Shown: positions 20,823 through 29,601, counted from the stretch's first letter. The stretch is DNA of 64,000 nt from G963664935 sp963664935 (GCA_963664935.2 CAXXSE010000002.1:434001-498000), one strand, 5' to 3'. Numbers and translations: made by a program. The notes: a model not told the origin generated them from the letters alone.

Positions 20823-21190
20823 CCCGCCAATAGAAAACTAAGAGTCAAGTCTTTTCTTTAATTATTAAGCATATTATCTTCGATCATGCCTCGCCTCTTT
20901 GCGCATTTAATTTCCTGGTGCATGGGTCCCCTGTCATAAATCGTGGCCCTAGTATCCAGCGAAGATCTACATCAAGGGGCGGATGTTTCTGAAGGTGCTT
21001 GGGGAAGTGAACCGTATGGTACGTGTGGAGCCTCTCACCTAGGTCGTGGAAACCCATCCCTATGTCATTCGGCGCCATAGCTCCAGAACAGACGGATACA
21101 AGGACACCCATAGAATCACAGGTTTCAGGTATTATGCGGACTGTCCTATGGTTCTTGACACCATATCAGGGCCGTTCCATAATTGAAGTA

Positions 21191-21475
21191 ATGAAATCAA
21201 CCAGGCTATTCCATAGCAAAGAAAAATATGCTCGGGGGTTTATCGAAATTGTAATCTGGGAGGTGCCTATACCGGTGCATCCCTCTGAGCACCCCTACAA
21301 ATATCGTTTAGTCTATGTTGTTGATGGTATGCGGGTGGTTCGCTATGACAATGAACGAGGTAAAGGCGATCATAAGCACTTGAATGATCGAGAAGAGCCT
21401 TATCGATTTGTGAGTCCATCCCGATTAGTGACAGACTTCATGTTTGATGTAGACGGAGTAGAAAATGGAGGATAA
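21191..21475 (+). CDS. tumE: TumE-like toxin (DUF6516)
   Basis: 94 residues from ATG 21191 (GAAG 5 bases upstream; a longer frame from 21023 has no family match). The pattern KYARGFIEIVIWEVP...HPYKYRLVYVVDGMRVVRYDNERGKGDHKH is typical of the DUF6516/TumE toxin family. It overlaps the following antitoxin gene by 11 bases (toxin-first order), as usual for TumE-TumA pairs. Confidence 0.85.
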   Translation: MKSTRLFHSKEKYARGFIEIVIWEVPIPVHPSEHPYKYRLVYVVDGMRVVRYDNERGKGDHKHLNDREEPYRFVSPSRLVTDFMFDVDGVENGG

Positions 21476-21845
21476 CCAAATTTTAAATATTAAAGTTCGC
21501 GCTGGTATCAGCAACACACTTCGCAATGCAAAAAAAACACTGGAAGCAATAGAGCGTGGTCAGAACGCTGAACCATATTACGGGGTGGGTTTTGAAGATA
21601 TCAGCCAAATGCTGAGTATTTTCACTCCAAGACGGTGGGATTTGCTTGCCTGGTTACGTGAGCAGGGCGCGATGACGGTCGCCGAGCTTGCGCGGCAACT
21701 GAGTAGGAACTACAAAAATGTACACGATGATGTGGAACGTCTGATGGAATGGCTGGCCGTTGAAAAAGATGAGCATGGGAAAGTCTTTACTCCGTACTCT
21801 GAGATCGTTGTGGATGTGCATATGCCTGATCGGAAGGTCGCGTAA
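21465..21845 (+). CDS. tumA: TumA-like winged-helix antitoxin (HVO_A0114 family)
   Basis: 126 residues with a winged helix-turn-helix in the C-terminal part (RRWDLLAWLREQGAMTVAELARQLSRNYKNVHDDVERLMEWL), typical of the HVO_A0114-type DNA-binding proteins that pair with TumE. It probably represses its own operon and neutralises the toxin encoded just upstream. Confidence 0.87.
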   Translation: MEDNQILNIKVRAGISNTLRNAKKTLEAIERGQNAEPYYGVGFEDISQMLSIFTPRRWDLLAWLREQGAMTVAELARQLSRNYKNVHDDVERLMEWLAVEKDEHGKVFTPYSEIVVDVHMPDRKVA

Positions 21846-21888
21846 ACCTGTATCAGTTCTTCTCGTGGGATAGTACACTAAAAAAAAT

Positions 21889-21905
21889 GGGGACACCCAT
21901 TAGCC
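21889..21905 (+). repeat. Short dispersed repeat, partial copy
   Basis: GGGGACACCCATTAGCC, directly left of the MITE; the MITE's flanking direct repeat AGCCAGA begins in it. Confidence 0.5.
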
Positions 21906-21909
21906 AGAA

Positions 21910-22135
21910 AGTCTATTCCAATCTATAAATGGCCCTGAAATTGGGAACAGATCATGAATAACCTTTTAACTGGAGTGGAAGAGGTGTCAAGGAGGAGTTT
22001 GTAGCGTGGCGGAGGAATCTCCTTGACACTTCTGAAGCGTAAGTTAACCTCAAATTATGATCTGTTCTCAGTTTCAGGGCCATTTCACGTTATAACTAAA
22101 TCCCTCTTCAGGGCCATTTCATATTGGACAAGACT
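21910..22135. mobile_element. 226-bp MITE sharing ends with the rve-type IS
   Basis: Left end AGTCTATTCCAATCTATAAA then TGGCCCTGAA equals the left end of the IS at 24313. The right end (two subterminal AAATGGCCCTGAA sites, then ATTGGACAAGACT) equals its right end. No transposase lies between; instead there are internal inverted repeats (GTGTCAAGGAG at 21984-21994 with CTCCTTGACAC at 22019-22029; GAACAGATCAT near 21945 with ATGATCTGTTC near 22060). A direct repeat AGCCAGA flanks both sides. Non-autonomous derivative mobilised by that IS, by inference. Confidence 0.8.
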
Positions 22136-22167
22136 AGCCAGACCGTGTCAATAGCCAATACAATATC

Positions 22168-22184
22168 CTACCGGGCGTATCAGC
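22168..22184 (+). repeat. Short dispersed repeat, right half
   Basis: CTACCGGGCGTATCAGC, the right part of the unit seen complete at 19104-19133. Confidence 0.5.
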
Positions 22185-22225
22185 GTTTTTTTCGAAGTGT
22201 CGAAGTTTGGGGACAATTTTCTTCC

Positions 22226-22300
22226 TTAACTGCCAGGCGCGCGCCGTTTGAGCGCTTCAAGTAACTGCGCGTAGCGCCTCCTTCTGATCTCCACCTTAAT
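22226..22300 (-). pseudogene. Transposase C-terminal tail remnant (RAYT-like)
   Basis: The minus-strand frame GEIRRRRYAQLLEALKRRAPGS ends at the TAA 22228-22226. This basic tail is the kind found at the end of REP-associated tyrosine transposases and related IS200-like enzymes. The rest of the gene is missing. Confidence 0.5.
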
Positions 22301-22476
22301 CTATGGTCTTTGTCGACCACCCCTTCTTACCCAGCATTACTTTTTCTATAAAACCCATCGCATCGACGAACATCACGCCCGTTATGTCTATTCGTTGGCA
22401 TCAGATCCAGATCAAAACGATCCGCACCCGTCACCCATCTGGATCAAGGCTGAAAAAAAAGTGAATAATGGATAAT

Positions 22477-22496
22477 GGGTCACCCATTAGCCTACC
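22477..22496 (+). repeat. Short dispersed repeat (GGGTCACCCATTAGCCTACC)
   Basis: Another left-part copy. The stretch 22300-22745 around it holds no gene I can support. Confidence 0.55.
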
Positions 22497-22747
22497 TCTG
22501 TCAATAGGGCAAACAAATCTTTTCAAGCAAGTTGTCGTTTTTTTTAAAACGACCGATTCTTCATGAAAGAATCTCTTGCTTGCCCATATTCTTCGCTTTG
22601 CTTTCAAAGCACTATCAATACGCACCCGTCTTCTCATCAAGTCGGTGTCGCTCAGTTAAAACCGATGCGCACCAGTCACCCATCAGGATCTAGGCATCAG
22701 CGCTTCCCGAATGGAAGACATGCGCCCCTAGCTCATTCGAGCCCAGA

Positions 22748-22816
22748 CCAATTCGCCGGGAGCGAATTGGGACAGACGATAGTCTGCCCGAAGGGGGTGT
22801 GCCAAGGACGGCACAC
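22748..22816 (+). other. Three consecutive short hairpins
   Basis: CCAATTCGC/GCGAATTGG (22748-22756 with 22762-22770), CAGAC/GTCTG (22773-22777 with 22782-22786) and GTGTGCC/GGCACAC (22797-22803 with 22810-22816) follow each other within 70 bases. This could be a structured RNA or a mobile-element end; no T-run follows, so a simple terminator is unlikely. Confidence 0.45.
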
Positions 22817-23029
22817 ATCAATATTATCGGTACCAAGCCTTGTCCAATTGTCTTAACGACAACAAGTTTTTGGTTCTCCGCCGAAACGGACCAGACCCTG
22901 TGTGGTTCAAAGCTTAGGCGTATCAGTCATACTTTGTTCGTTCAAAACGGTTTATCCAGCATTTTTCGCGCCCATAATGGCCAGCGATTCCAGAGATTAT
23001 ACGATGCGAAAGTACTGGATTGATAAGGT

Positions 23030-23098
23030 GATTGAGCGGCTTGCCAATCAAGTCTTGTGGTTTCAAGCCAACCCCATTTTCGGTTGAGCCGCTCAATC
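23030..23098. other. Inverted repeat in the non-coding end of the IS110 element
   Basis: GATTGAGCGGC (23030-23040) pairs with GCCGCTCAATC (23088-23098), with a 47-base interior, ending 12 bases before the transposase stop codon side. IS110/IS1111 elements carry a non-coding end that encodes a bridge RNA; this segment (about 22850-23109) is the longest non-coding flank of this element and is therefore the candidate. Assignment is inference. Confidence 0.4.
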
Positions 23099-23109
23099 TT
23101 AACTTTTAA

Positions 23110-24126
23110 TTAGCCAAATAACTTCCCCTCATCAAAAGGCACTTGATCCCGCATGATGTAATAACTCGCTCTGGCCAATTTATGTCCCAAGGCCTTAATC
23201 GCCACGACGGAATGGTCTTTGGCGCACTTGCGCTGATAAAACCGTTTCGCCTTGTCGTTAAAGCGGATCGCAAAGTGGGCCGCTTCGATATAGGCCCAAG
23301 ACAAGTACTTGTTGCCGTTCTTGGTATTGCCTTGACCTTTCTTTTTACCGTTGCTCAATCTTTCACTGCCCACACAGCGACAATACGAGGTAAACCGGCC
23401 CACCTCTTTAAACCGTTCGATGGCTCCCGTCTCTAACATGATCGTCAAAGCCAAAATCTTGCCAATCCCATCAATACTCAACAAACATCGAAAACGGGGG
23501 TCCAGTTTCGCTTGTTTGAGTACCGCCTGCTCGATCACTTTAATTTGCTTGTCCAACGCAACCATCATTAAACGGTTGCTTTCAATCGCTAACACGATAT
23601 TGGCATCCTTGAACCGTGACCGAACGTCTTCTTCTTTGAGGTGTTTGGTGGCATTAGCGCTTAATCGGCTGCCGATGTTCCGGGCATACAAATTCTCGAT
23701 ACTCAGAATATGGCTGGTGCGATGCTGAACGAGTTGACCGCGTTTGCGTAACAAATCCCGAACCCCACGAGTTGCTTTCGGATAAATATACCCGGTGGGC
23801 AATATCCCTAACCGCATTAAATGCGCCAACCAAAAGGCATCCGAATCATCGTCCGTATATTTCAGGCCTTCGTATTGCTTCACCGCCGCTGTATTTACCA
23901 ATTGAACCGGATACCCCGCGTCCATCAGTCCGTCGACCAACCAATACCAATTAAAGGTCGACTCCACCGCGAGCCCTTCAAGCGCCCCTTTGAACAGTTC
24001 TAAACCCGCCAAGATACGATCCAAATCACACCCGAGCTTCTTCCGGTACATCACTTCATCTTTTTCATTGATTAACTGAATGACCACATTCGTTGAATGA
24101 AGATCCAAACCACCGTATAGTTTCAT
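23110..24126 (-). CDS. IS110-family transposase (DEDD)
   Basis: 338 residues from ATG 24126, chosen because AGGAGG lies 6 bases before it; an upstream ATG at 24156 lacks this. N-terminal DEDD domain (YGGLDLHSTNVVIQLI; E in VESTFNWYWLVD; DDDSDAFWLAHL) and C-terminal transposase_20 domain (LLSIDGIGKILALTIMLETGAIERFK) with SERLSNGKKKGQG. The gene looks complete. IS110 enzymes insert with the help of an element-encoded bridge RNA. Confidence 0.92.
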   Translation of the reverse strand: MKLYGGLDLHSTNVVIQLINEKDEVMYRKKLGCDLDRILAGLELFKGALEGLAVESTFNWYWLVDGLMDAGYPVQLVNTAAVKQYEGLKYTDDDSDAFWLAHLMRLGILPTGYIYPKATRGVRDLLRKRGQLVQHRTSHILSIENLYARNIGSRLSANATKHLKEEDVRSRFKDANIVLAIESNRLMMVALDKQIKVIEQAVLKQAKLDPRFRCLLSIDGIGKILALTIMLETGAIERFKEVGRFTSYCRCVGSERLSNGKKKGQGNTKNGNKYLSWAYIEAAHFAIRFNDKAKRFYQRKCAKDHSVVAIKALGHKLARASYYIMRDQVPFDEGKLFG

Positions 24127-24189
24127 TTCTGCCTCCTCTTTGTTGATTTTTGGCAACGCCAGTGTACGCCGCTGACGTCGCCAGGGGGA

Positions 24190-24203
24190 GGCAGGCTAGA
24201 TGA
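24190..24203 (-). repeat. Short dispersed repeat, minus-strand copy
   Basis: GGCAGGCTAGATGA is the reverse complement of TCATCTAGCCTGCC, matching the left half of the unit at 19104-19133. It adjoins the upstream side of the IS110 gene. Confidence 0.45.
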
Positions 24204-24312
24204 TTATCAAGTCTTTGCTTTAATATTATCGGCGATATCATTAATCGTGTTCGCCCACGTGATATCGATTTCAATTGCTCTTTGGCATCGTGTCAAAAGA
24301 ATGGGGACAGCA

Positions 24313-25727
24313 AGTCTATTCCAATCTATAAATGGCCCTGAAACAGAGGGGTAGAGAATCTACCTGAAGAGGCAAATCAGGCAATACTCCGCTCCTGCTC
24401 AAAGATGGTTTTGAAAAGTTTACGTTTGGCCTCATTCATCTGTTTGACTGCGTCATTGTCGCTGATTGAGAAGGCAATTGCATCCAGCTTTTTAAAGGTG
24501 GTTCCCAGTTTGAGATATTGGTTTGCATCAGGTAATGATTTGAGCTTCTCGTAGGGTGTCATCATTAACTTGTAGGGATAGCTCTTTTTCACCTTTCCTT
24601 TGTTGTCTTCTTTTGGGACAGGAAAAAAGCAAGGACGATGGAAGTTGATATAGGGGTTGAAATACTCTCTGTGAAATTCATTAAGTTGAGGCGCCCAGTA
24701 CCCCGGGATATGGTCGTACCCCAGATGTTTGCGGATGATGGTTCCGTTCTTGGACTCGGCGAGTGCATTGTCGTTGGAATGGCGTGGGCGTGATTTGGTC
24801 AGGTCAATATGGAGCTTTCCGAGCAGTTTTGCCACGGTATGATTGATGTATTCCGAACCGTTATCCGCGTGAAATGCCAGGATGACAAAAGGGAAGATTT
24901 CGATCAGCATCTCCAGGACCGGAATCATGAAACGCTCAGTAATCCGTTCTACGGAGAATATACATTCAAATTGCGTGACTTCATCAACCGCATTGATATG
25001 GTAAACCCCTTTGATCCCATCCAGGTCGCCCTGATGGACTGTGTCGATCCGTAGAAAGCCTGGTTTACCTTCTGAATTGGGTTTTCGTCGCTCGCCTATC
25101 TGAGAGCGTTTTGAAGCGGTTTTATCAAACTGGCGGCGCTGTCGTTGATAACACGTATAATGACGAAGATTATAGAGATGGGCAACCGAAATCTTTGCTA
25201 AGCGCTCATAGCGATAATCCTCATAGATCAAAAGCATCCGCTCACAGATCTTCTTGGTGGCTGCACCGCAGAGTGTCCCATGGAGCTTGTCGGTCTCAGC
25301 TAACAGCACTGCGTCCTCAGGGCGGTAGAAGCGTTCAAATCCCGATGCTGTACGCTGTTGGCGCTTGATGTATCCGGTTTTTTGTATTGCTGTACCAGCC
25401 GTTTCACTTGCCGTGGAGAATAGCCACTCACCTGCTCCAGATAGCGGATGATCAATCCCTTACCGTTCTTGCTGCAAGAGATATAACTGAATTTGACCAA
25501 TGTACGCCGAATCCACTGGTAGCGCTCTTCCTTGTTGGTAATTGAAAACTCAACCTCCACAGTTCCTTCGAGAAAGATGCGGACGTCATCCAATGTTTTT
25601 ATCTTTTTGTCACTCATATAGATCACCATAGGTGACCACCATGAGCAGAAATTACTCCTCAGGTACAGGGCCGTTTCACGTTGGAATAACGGCTCCCGTT
25701 CAGGGCCATTTCATATTGGACAAGACT
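24313..25727 (-). mobile_element. IS element with rve-type transposase, copy 1 (1415 bp)
   Basis: Ends AGTCTATTCCAATCTATAAA...TGGCCCTGAA and ...ATTGGACAAGACT are imperfect inverted repeats with subterminal TGGCCCTGAA sites. ACAGC occurs beside both ends as a likely target duplication (offset by one base on the left). The transposase gene is identical to copy 2 except for one base missing in a homopolymer. Copy 1 also lacks one 36-bp subterminal repeat that copy 2 has. Confidence 0.85.
24377..25629 (-). pseudogene. DDE integrase-core transposase, copy 1, frameshifted
   Basis: The same 417-residue enzyme as at 30230-31483, but the run of seven A after QQY is six here (25378-25383 on the + strand), splitting the frame into 25629-25300 and 25309-24377. 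Everything downstream of the break is identical in protein sequence to copy 2. This is the cleanest example in the window of a one-base homopolymer difference. Confidence 0.9.
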
Positions 25728-25963
25728 ACAGCTTTATTTTAACCATTTTTTATCGTAAAATAAATCTGCCCTCTTTTCTAAAATAAATAAGTCCGTCCCC
25801 TTTTCTTCCCTACTGGTACGGAGGCTGCTTAGTTATATTTTGCTTGGTCTGATTTATTGGTCAACTCCCCCAATTGGTAACGGGCGAACACGGAGCCGCG
25901 TTTCTTCAAAAATAACGACGGCTCCATGTTCAAGAGCTTCAGCGACATTCGGTAAGTTAGCCA

Positions 25964-27199
25964 TAGTCTTTAAGAAAAAGAATTTGGCCAAATGCAGTTA
26001 TGCGTGGTCAGCGAGTTCCTTGAATTTCACGAACAGTGCAAGTACCTCATCGGCAGCATTGTTGAATTGCAAGAGGGCCTCTGCGACCTTGTTTTTTAGA
26101 TCGTCGAACGTTGGGAAATGATGGAGATGGGTTCCCTGTTCTTTGATTTTTTTCCACAGCTTCTCGATTGGATTGTAGTCGGGTGAGTAAGACGGCAATT
26201 GGTAAACAGTCAGTCGGTCTTTATGGTCCTCAAAGAACGCCTTCATTGCCTTGCTGGTATGGTAGCGCGCACCATCCTGTATGAGTACGATAGGCTGTTT
26301 GGTTTGTGCAAGCACTTCGGTCAAATAGGTCATGTAGGTTTGTGAGTTAAAGCGTTCTTCCTGGCATTTGTAAAAAAACCGTCCCGTAAAATAATCAATC
26401 AAGCCGAGCACCTTGTAGCCTTTACGCTTGCCGGACGTCTTGATGGTCGGTTGCTGGCCTTTTCGTGCCCACGTATAGCTGAGCGACCCCCATTGTGGAA
26501 ATGACGCCTCATCGCCAAATAACAGTAGCGCCTTTTTTTGTTTTGCCTCGGCTAGAATCGCTGGCCACTTTTGATCCAGCCACTGTTGGCGGGCCTCTTC
26601 ATCCAGGTGATCGGAAACAAACCGTGCCTTTTGATAAGAAAAGCCCATGTTTTTGAGCAATTGACTGATATAGTGAACGCAATAGAACACGCCAAATCGC
26701 TCATGGATTAAGCCTTGAATCATTGGGCTGCGCCAGCAATTACCCACAAACCCTGCAGCCGCGGGGCCCGCGTCTATGACAGCCGCTAATTCACTCCGTT
26801 GTTCTTTGGTCATTTTCGAAGGCCTTCCCGGTGGCTTCTTCGATCTCAGTCCGACAACACCGCCGACCAACAAACGCTTGATCCATTGTCGAACCGCTTC
26901 GGCTGAAACTCGAAGCATTTTGGCCACTGCTTGAATAACCTGCCCCTCAGCGAAGGCCAGAACTGCTAAGATCCGTTTCACCCACGGCAAATCACCTTTT
27001 TGCTGGGCTCGCTTCAATTCTTCGAGCAAATCATTCTGGTGGGCCTTGGAGAGATTAAGTTTAAAAATTAACATGGGGCAGCTCCTTATTGACTAGAGAT
27101 TAACCCATGTCAGACTAAACACTTGTTACTCTAATGTCTAATCGAGCTACCCTGTCGCTATTTTGCTCAGCACGCCAAGATCTTTTTCTTAAAGTCTAT
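25964..27199 (-). mobile_element. IS630-family element inserted in a DUF5615 gene
   Basis: Terminal inverted repeats: TAGTCTTTAAGAAAAAG at 25964-25980 and its mate ending CTTTTTCTTAAAGTCTA at 27182-27198, with TA at both borders as expected for IS630 target duplication. One complete transposase gene lies inside. Sequences on either side join into one DUF5615 gene. Confidence 0.88.
25998..27074 (-). CDS. IS630-family transposase
   Basis: 358 residues. N-terminal helix-turn-helix (AVAKMLRVSAEAVRQWIKRLL), then the DDE domain: D in LLFGDEASFPQWG, D in IVLIQDGARYHTS and E in SYSPDYNPIEKLWKKIKE. The gene appears intact, so the element may still be active. Confidence 0.93.
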   Translation of the reverse strand: MLIFKLNLSKAHQNDLLEELKRAQQKGDLPWVKRILAVLAFAEGQVIQAVAKMLRVSAEAVRQWIKRLLVGGVVGLRSKKPPGRPSKMTKEQRSELAAVIDAGPAAAGFVGNCWRSPMIQGLIHERFGVFYCVHYISQLLKNMGFSYQKARFVSDHLDEEARQQWLDQKWPAILAEAKQKKALLLFGDEASFPQWGSLSYTWARKGQQPTIKTSGKRKGYKVLGLIDYFTGRFFYKCQEERFNSQTYMTYLTEVLAQTKQPIVLIQDGARYHTSKAMKAFFEDHKDRLTVYQLPSYSPDYNPIEKLWKKIKEQGTHLHHFPTFDDLKNKVAEALLQFNNAADEVLALFVKFKELADHA

Positions 27200-27467
27200 A
27201 GCAATAGTGTGGTTTGTTTTTCAGGACGATGTTGTGACACCCACCGGAGTAGAATGACCGAAGGTTTTATTTCCTGCCGTAAGGCCAGCAAAGTCCCAAA
27301 ATCTGTATCCGCTGAAACGATAATACGGTCTTCACGCGCTGCACGCGCGAAAATGGACACATCATCTGCTGCTTGCATCCCGTAATCTTGCACATGTTTC
27401 GCGTCATATCCAGCCTGTTGAAGATCCTCCGCGACCTGCTGTGATAATGCATTGTCTACCAGGAATT

Positions 27468-27698
27468 TCATACCACACTGACTAATGGTAACTCCCGTTC
27501 CCGAACCGCCTCTGCCGCGTATAGCAATGCCTCACGAATGTCTTCGCGTTCAAGATCGGAATATGCTTTGAGAATTTCGTCGTCAGTCATACGATCCGCG
27601 ATCATCCCGACGATAGTTGCGACGGGAATGCGAAGTCCTCTAATGCAGGGAACTCCGTCCATTTGCTTCGGGGTTACTGTAATGCGTGAATATTTCAT
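27468..27698 (-). CDS. DUF433 antitoxin-like protein
   Basis: 76 residues from ATG 27698 (GAGGTAGAG upstream; a longer frame from 27815 runs through transposase-remnant DNA). Pattern YSRITVTPKQMDGVPCIRGLRIPVATIVGMIADRMTDDEIL is the DUF433 signature, a helix-turn-helix antitoxin-like family that pairs with DUF5615. Its stop overlaps the start of the broken partner (ATGA). Confidence 0.9.
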   Translation of the reverse strand: MKYSRITVTPKQMDGVPCIRGLRIPVATIVGMIADRMTDDEILKAYSDLEREDIREALLYAAEAVRERELPLVSVV

Positions 27699-27762
27699 CT
27701 CTACCTCGGAGTTTTTTAGTAACCTAATGTTTAGATTTTTGGCTAAATTAAAACAGGGGACG

Positions 27763-27995
27763 CTACCCTTTATTGGGTCTCCCGATGGATCGAAAATGCA
27801 ACCCCCGGTCAGCAATTCCTTCTAACCAATCAATAAATCTATCGGATCCATAAAGCAAATTCTTCTGAATATTTCGTCGCACAATCTTTAACCGATCTTC
27901 GTCAAGAAAAAGCACATCGTCGCGACGGTTGGCCTCGCTGTGTAATGTGGTGCGGAAATCCCGCTAAAACGGTTCGAGCTATTCTCAGCACCGGC
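27763..27995 (-). pseudogene. REP-associated tyrosine transposase (RAYT) remnant
   Basis: Minus-strand pieces RTVLAGFPHHITQRG (HUH-like motif) and, after a frame change, RRDDVLFLDEDR...YGSDRFIDWLEGIADRGLHFRSIGRPNKG are the two ends of a RAYT/IS200-like transposase. The middle, including the catalytic Tyr region, is deleted. No other gene lies in 27700-28068. Confidence 0.75.
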
Positions 27996-28068
27996 GAAGT
28001 ATACCCAATCTTGCAAAAACGGGTAGCGTCCCCCTATACCTGTAACGGAATAATCCCAGAGTCTTAAA

Positions 28069-29215
28069 TCAAACTGATTCTACCTGTACCAGGTTGTCTG
28101 AAAAAGATGGTGCATGTCCCATATTGACAAACTCGGCTGAACTGATGCAATTAACCGTCCCTTTGTTTAATTGCCGCCAGTAGCCCAGGGTTGCAATGAT
28201 GAGTCCCGAATTTATACCGTCAGTGACCCTCGCGTCACCTTCAAAACCACCGCGATCATTAAAGACACGCACCTTATCACCATCCTTTATGCCTCTGGGT
28301 TCCGCATCAGCGGCATTAATCAAAACGAATTGTTCCCCCTGCCCTTGAATCTTGTGATCCATATTGGCATAACAGGAATTCAAAAAACCGTGGCTCTTGG
28401 GTGAAACGATGTTTAGTGGGTATTACTTTGCCAGTTCCGGGTTGGTTTCCGCGGATTCTCTTGGTGGGAGATAATCCGGCAAGCTATCCAGTGGTTCACC
28501 TGGTTGAAAACCTTCATACATTTGGCGGAAAGGTCCCGCAACAAAGTTAGTTGCCCCTTCGAGCCTAAATTCACATTTACCGGATGGTGTCGGGAAGTTG
28601 CCTTCTTTATGCGGGCAACGGTCATCTTTCGTACCGACATTTAAACGGGCAGAACCATGCGGACGCATGTAATCCAGATCAATTCCTTCACAAGCAGGTG
28701 CATCCCAATCGACATAGTTTTCCAGACATTCTGAATCCGACCATTTGAATTGTTCTTCTTCATAGCCCATGCGCTCGGCCAGGCATTGGAAGATTTCATT
28801 ATTGGGTATCGCTTCTCCCGGAGGTTCTACGCTCTTGGCATTGTAGGTAAGATACAAGTGTCCCCATGACAAGATCATATCTTCCAATTCAGCGCCCATG
28901 GATGCAGGCAATACGATATCGGCATAAGACGCAGTGTCAGAAATAAAATGTTCCGCGGAGACCATGAATAAATCTTCATTCATCAAACCTGCGACAATCT
29001 TGTCTGTTTCCGGAGATTGTGTGACTGGATTTGCATTCCAGAACATCATAATCCTTTAATTTGACGCACAGACCCCCACGGGTCATAGGGTGTTCTTTAT
29101 TACCTCGAACACCAACAACTTTTCCATCTTCAATATCGAACACCATTGCACAGGTGTCAGGACAATCGTGGGGACAACCGCCGAATGCGGTTTCAACTTT
29201 CGGATTAGCTGCCAT
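28069..29215 (-). pseudogene. Molybdopterin oxidoreductase (formate dehydrogenase-like), decayed
   Basis: Start ATG 29215 with GGAGG upstream. The first 50 codons carry the 4Fe-4S motif CPHDCPDTCAM and GGLCVK. At about 29050 the sequence jumps out of frame to MMFWNANPVTQSPETDKIV, the segment before the molybdopterin-binding region, so several hundred codons are deleted. It then continues (ISDTASYADIVLPASMGAE) to an in-frame TAA at 28425-28423 (NPELAK-stop-YPLNIVSPKSHGF), and the C-terminal molydop-binding domain goes on to 28069. The parent enzyme would be a DMSO-reductase-family oxidoreductase of about 700 residues. This copy cannot be functional. Confidence 0.88.
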
Positions 29216-29327
29216 GGCTAACGCCTCCTCTCTCATGCAAGTATTATTTTTATAGGAACATAATACTCTTAATCCCATAGGTGTTTGGTGTATTGTTATA
29301 AAAATCAGTATAACGGACGAAGCTACA

Positions 29328-29450
29328 GTGGGAGTGGCGACGATTTTATCGGTGTGTTCGAATGAGAAACACCGGGCATTGTTGATGACCGGCTACGGCT
29401 GCGGTCTTCGTCTCAACGAGCTGGTTGGCTTAACGGTTCATCACATTTGA
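29328..29450 (+). pseudogene. Tyrosine recombinase remnant
   Basis: In-frame VATILSVCSNEKHRALLMTGYGCGLRLNELVGLTVHHI then stop. The GCGLRLNEL block is the conserved box around the first catalytic Arg of phage-type integrases. Only about 40 residues remain, 79 bases from the tRNA-Lys gene, a class of site used by integrases. Confidence 0.75.
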
Positions 29451-29528
29451 ATATGGAATCTGAACATGGGGTCATATATGACTCCTATGTTTCCTTCCAA
29501 TAAATAACGTAACCATTTGATTTTTTAG

Positions 29529-29601
29529 TGGGCCGTCGGGGATTCGAACCCCGGACAGATGGATTAAGAGTCCACTGCTCTACCAACTGAGCTAACGGCC
29601 C
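29529..29601 (-). tRNA. tRNA-Lys(CTT)
   Basis: The minus strand folds as a cloverleaf: acceptor GGGCCGT/ACGGCCC, D-loop AGCTCAGTTGGTAGAGC, anticodon loop CTCTTAA, T-arm GGGGTTCGAATCCCC, discriminator A. CCA is not encoded. Last in the tRNA cluster in the direction of transcription. Confidence 0.97.

Larger units (their letters stand above)
25854..27471 (-). pseudogene. DUF5615 PIN-like protein, split by IS630
   Basis: The N-terminal part 27471-27200 encodes KFLVDNALSQQVAEDLQQAGYDAKHV...IIVSADTDFGTLLALR, the DUF5615 (Mut7-C/PIN-like) signature. The C-terminal part lies beyond the IS at 25963-25854 and encodes ANLPNVAEALEHGAVVIFEETRLRVRPLPIGG, the normal end of this family. Joining the flanks needs a one-base adjustment, so some decay occurred at the site. 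It is the presumed toxin partner of the DUF433 gene, whose stop it overlaps. Confidence 0.88.
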
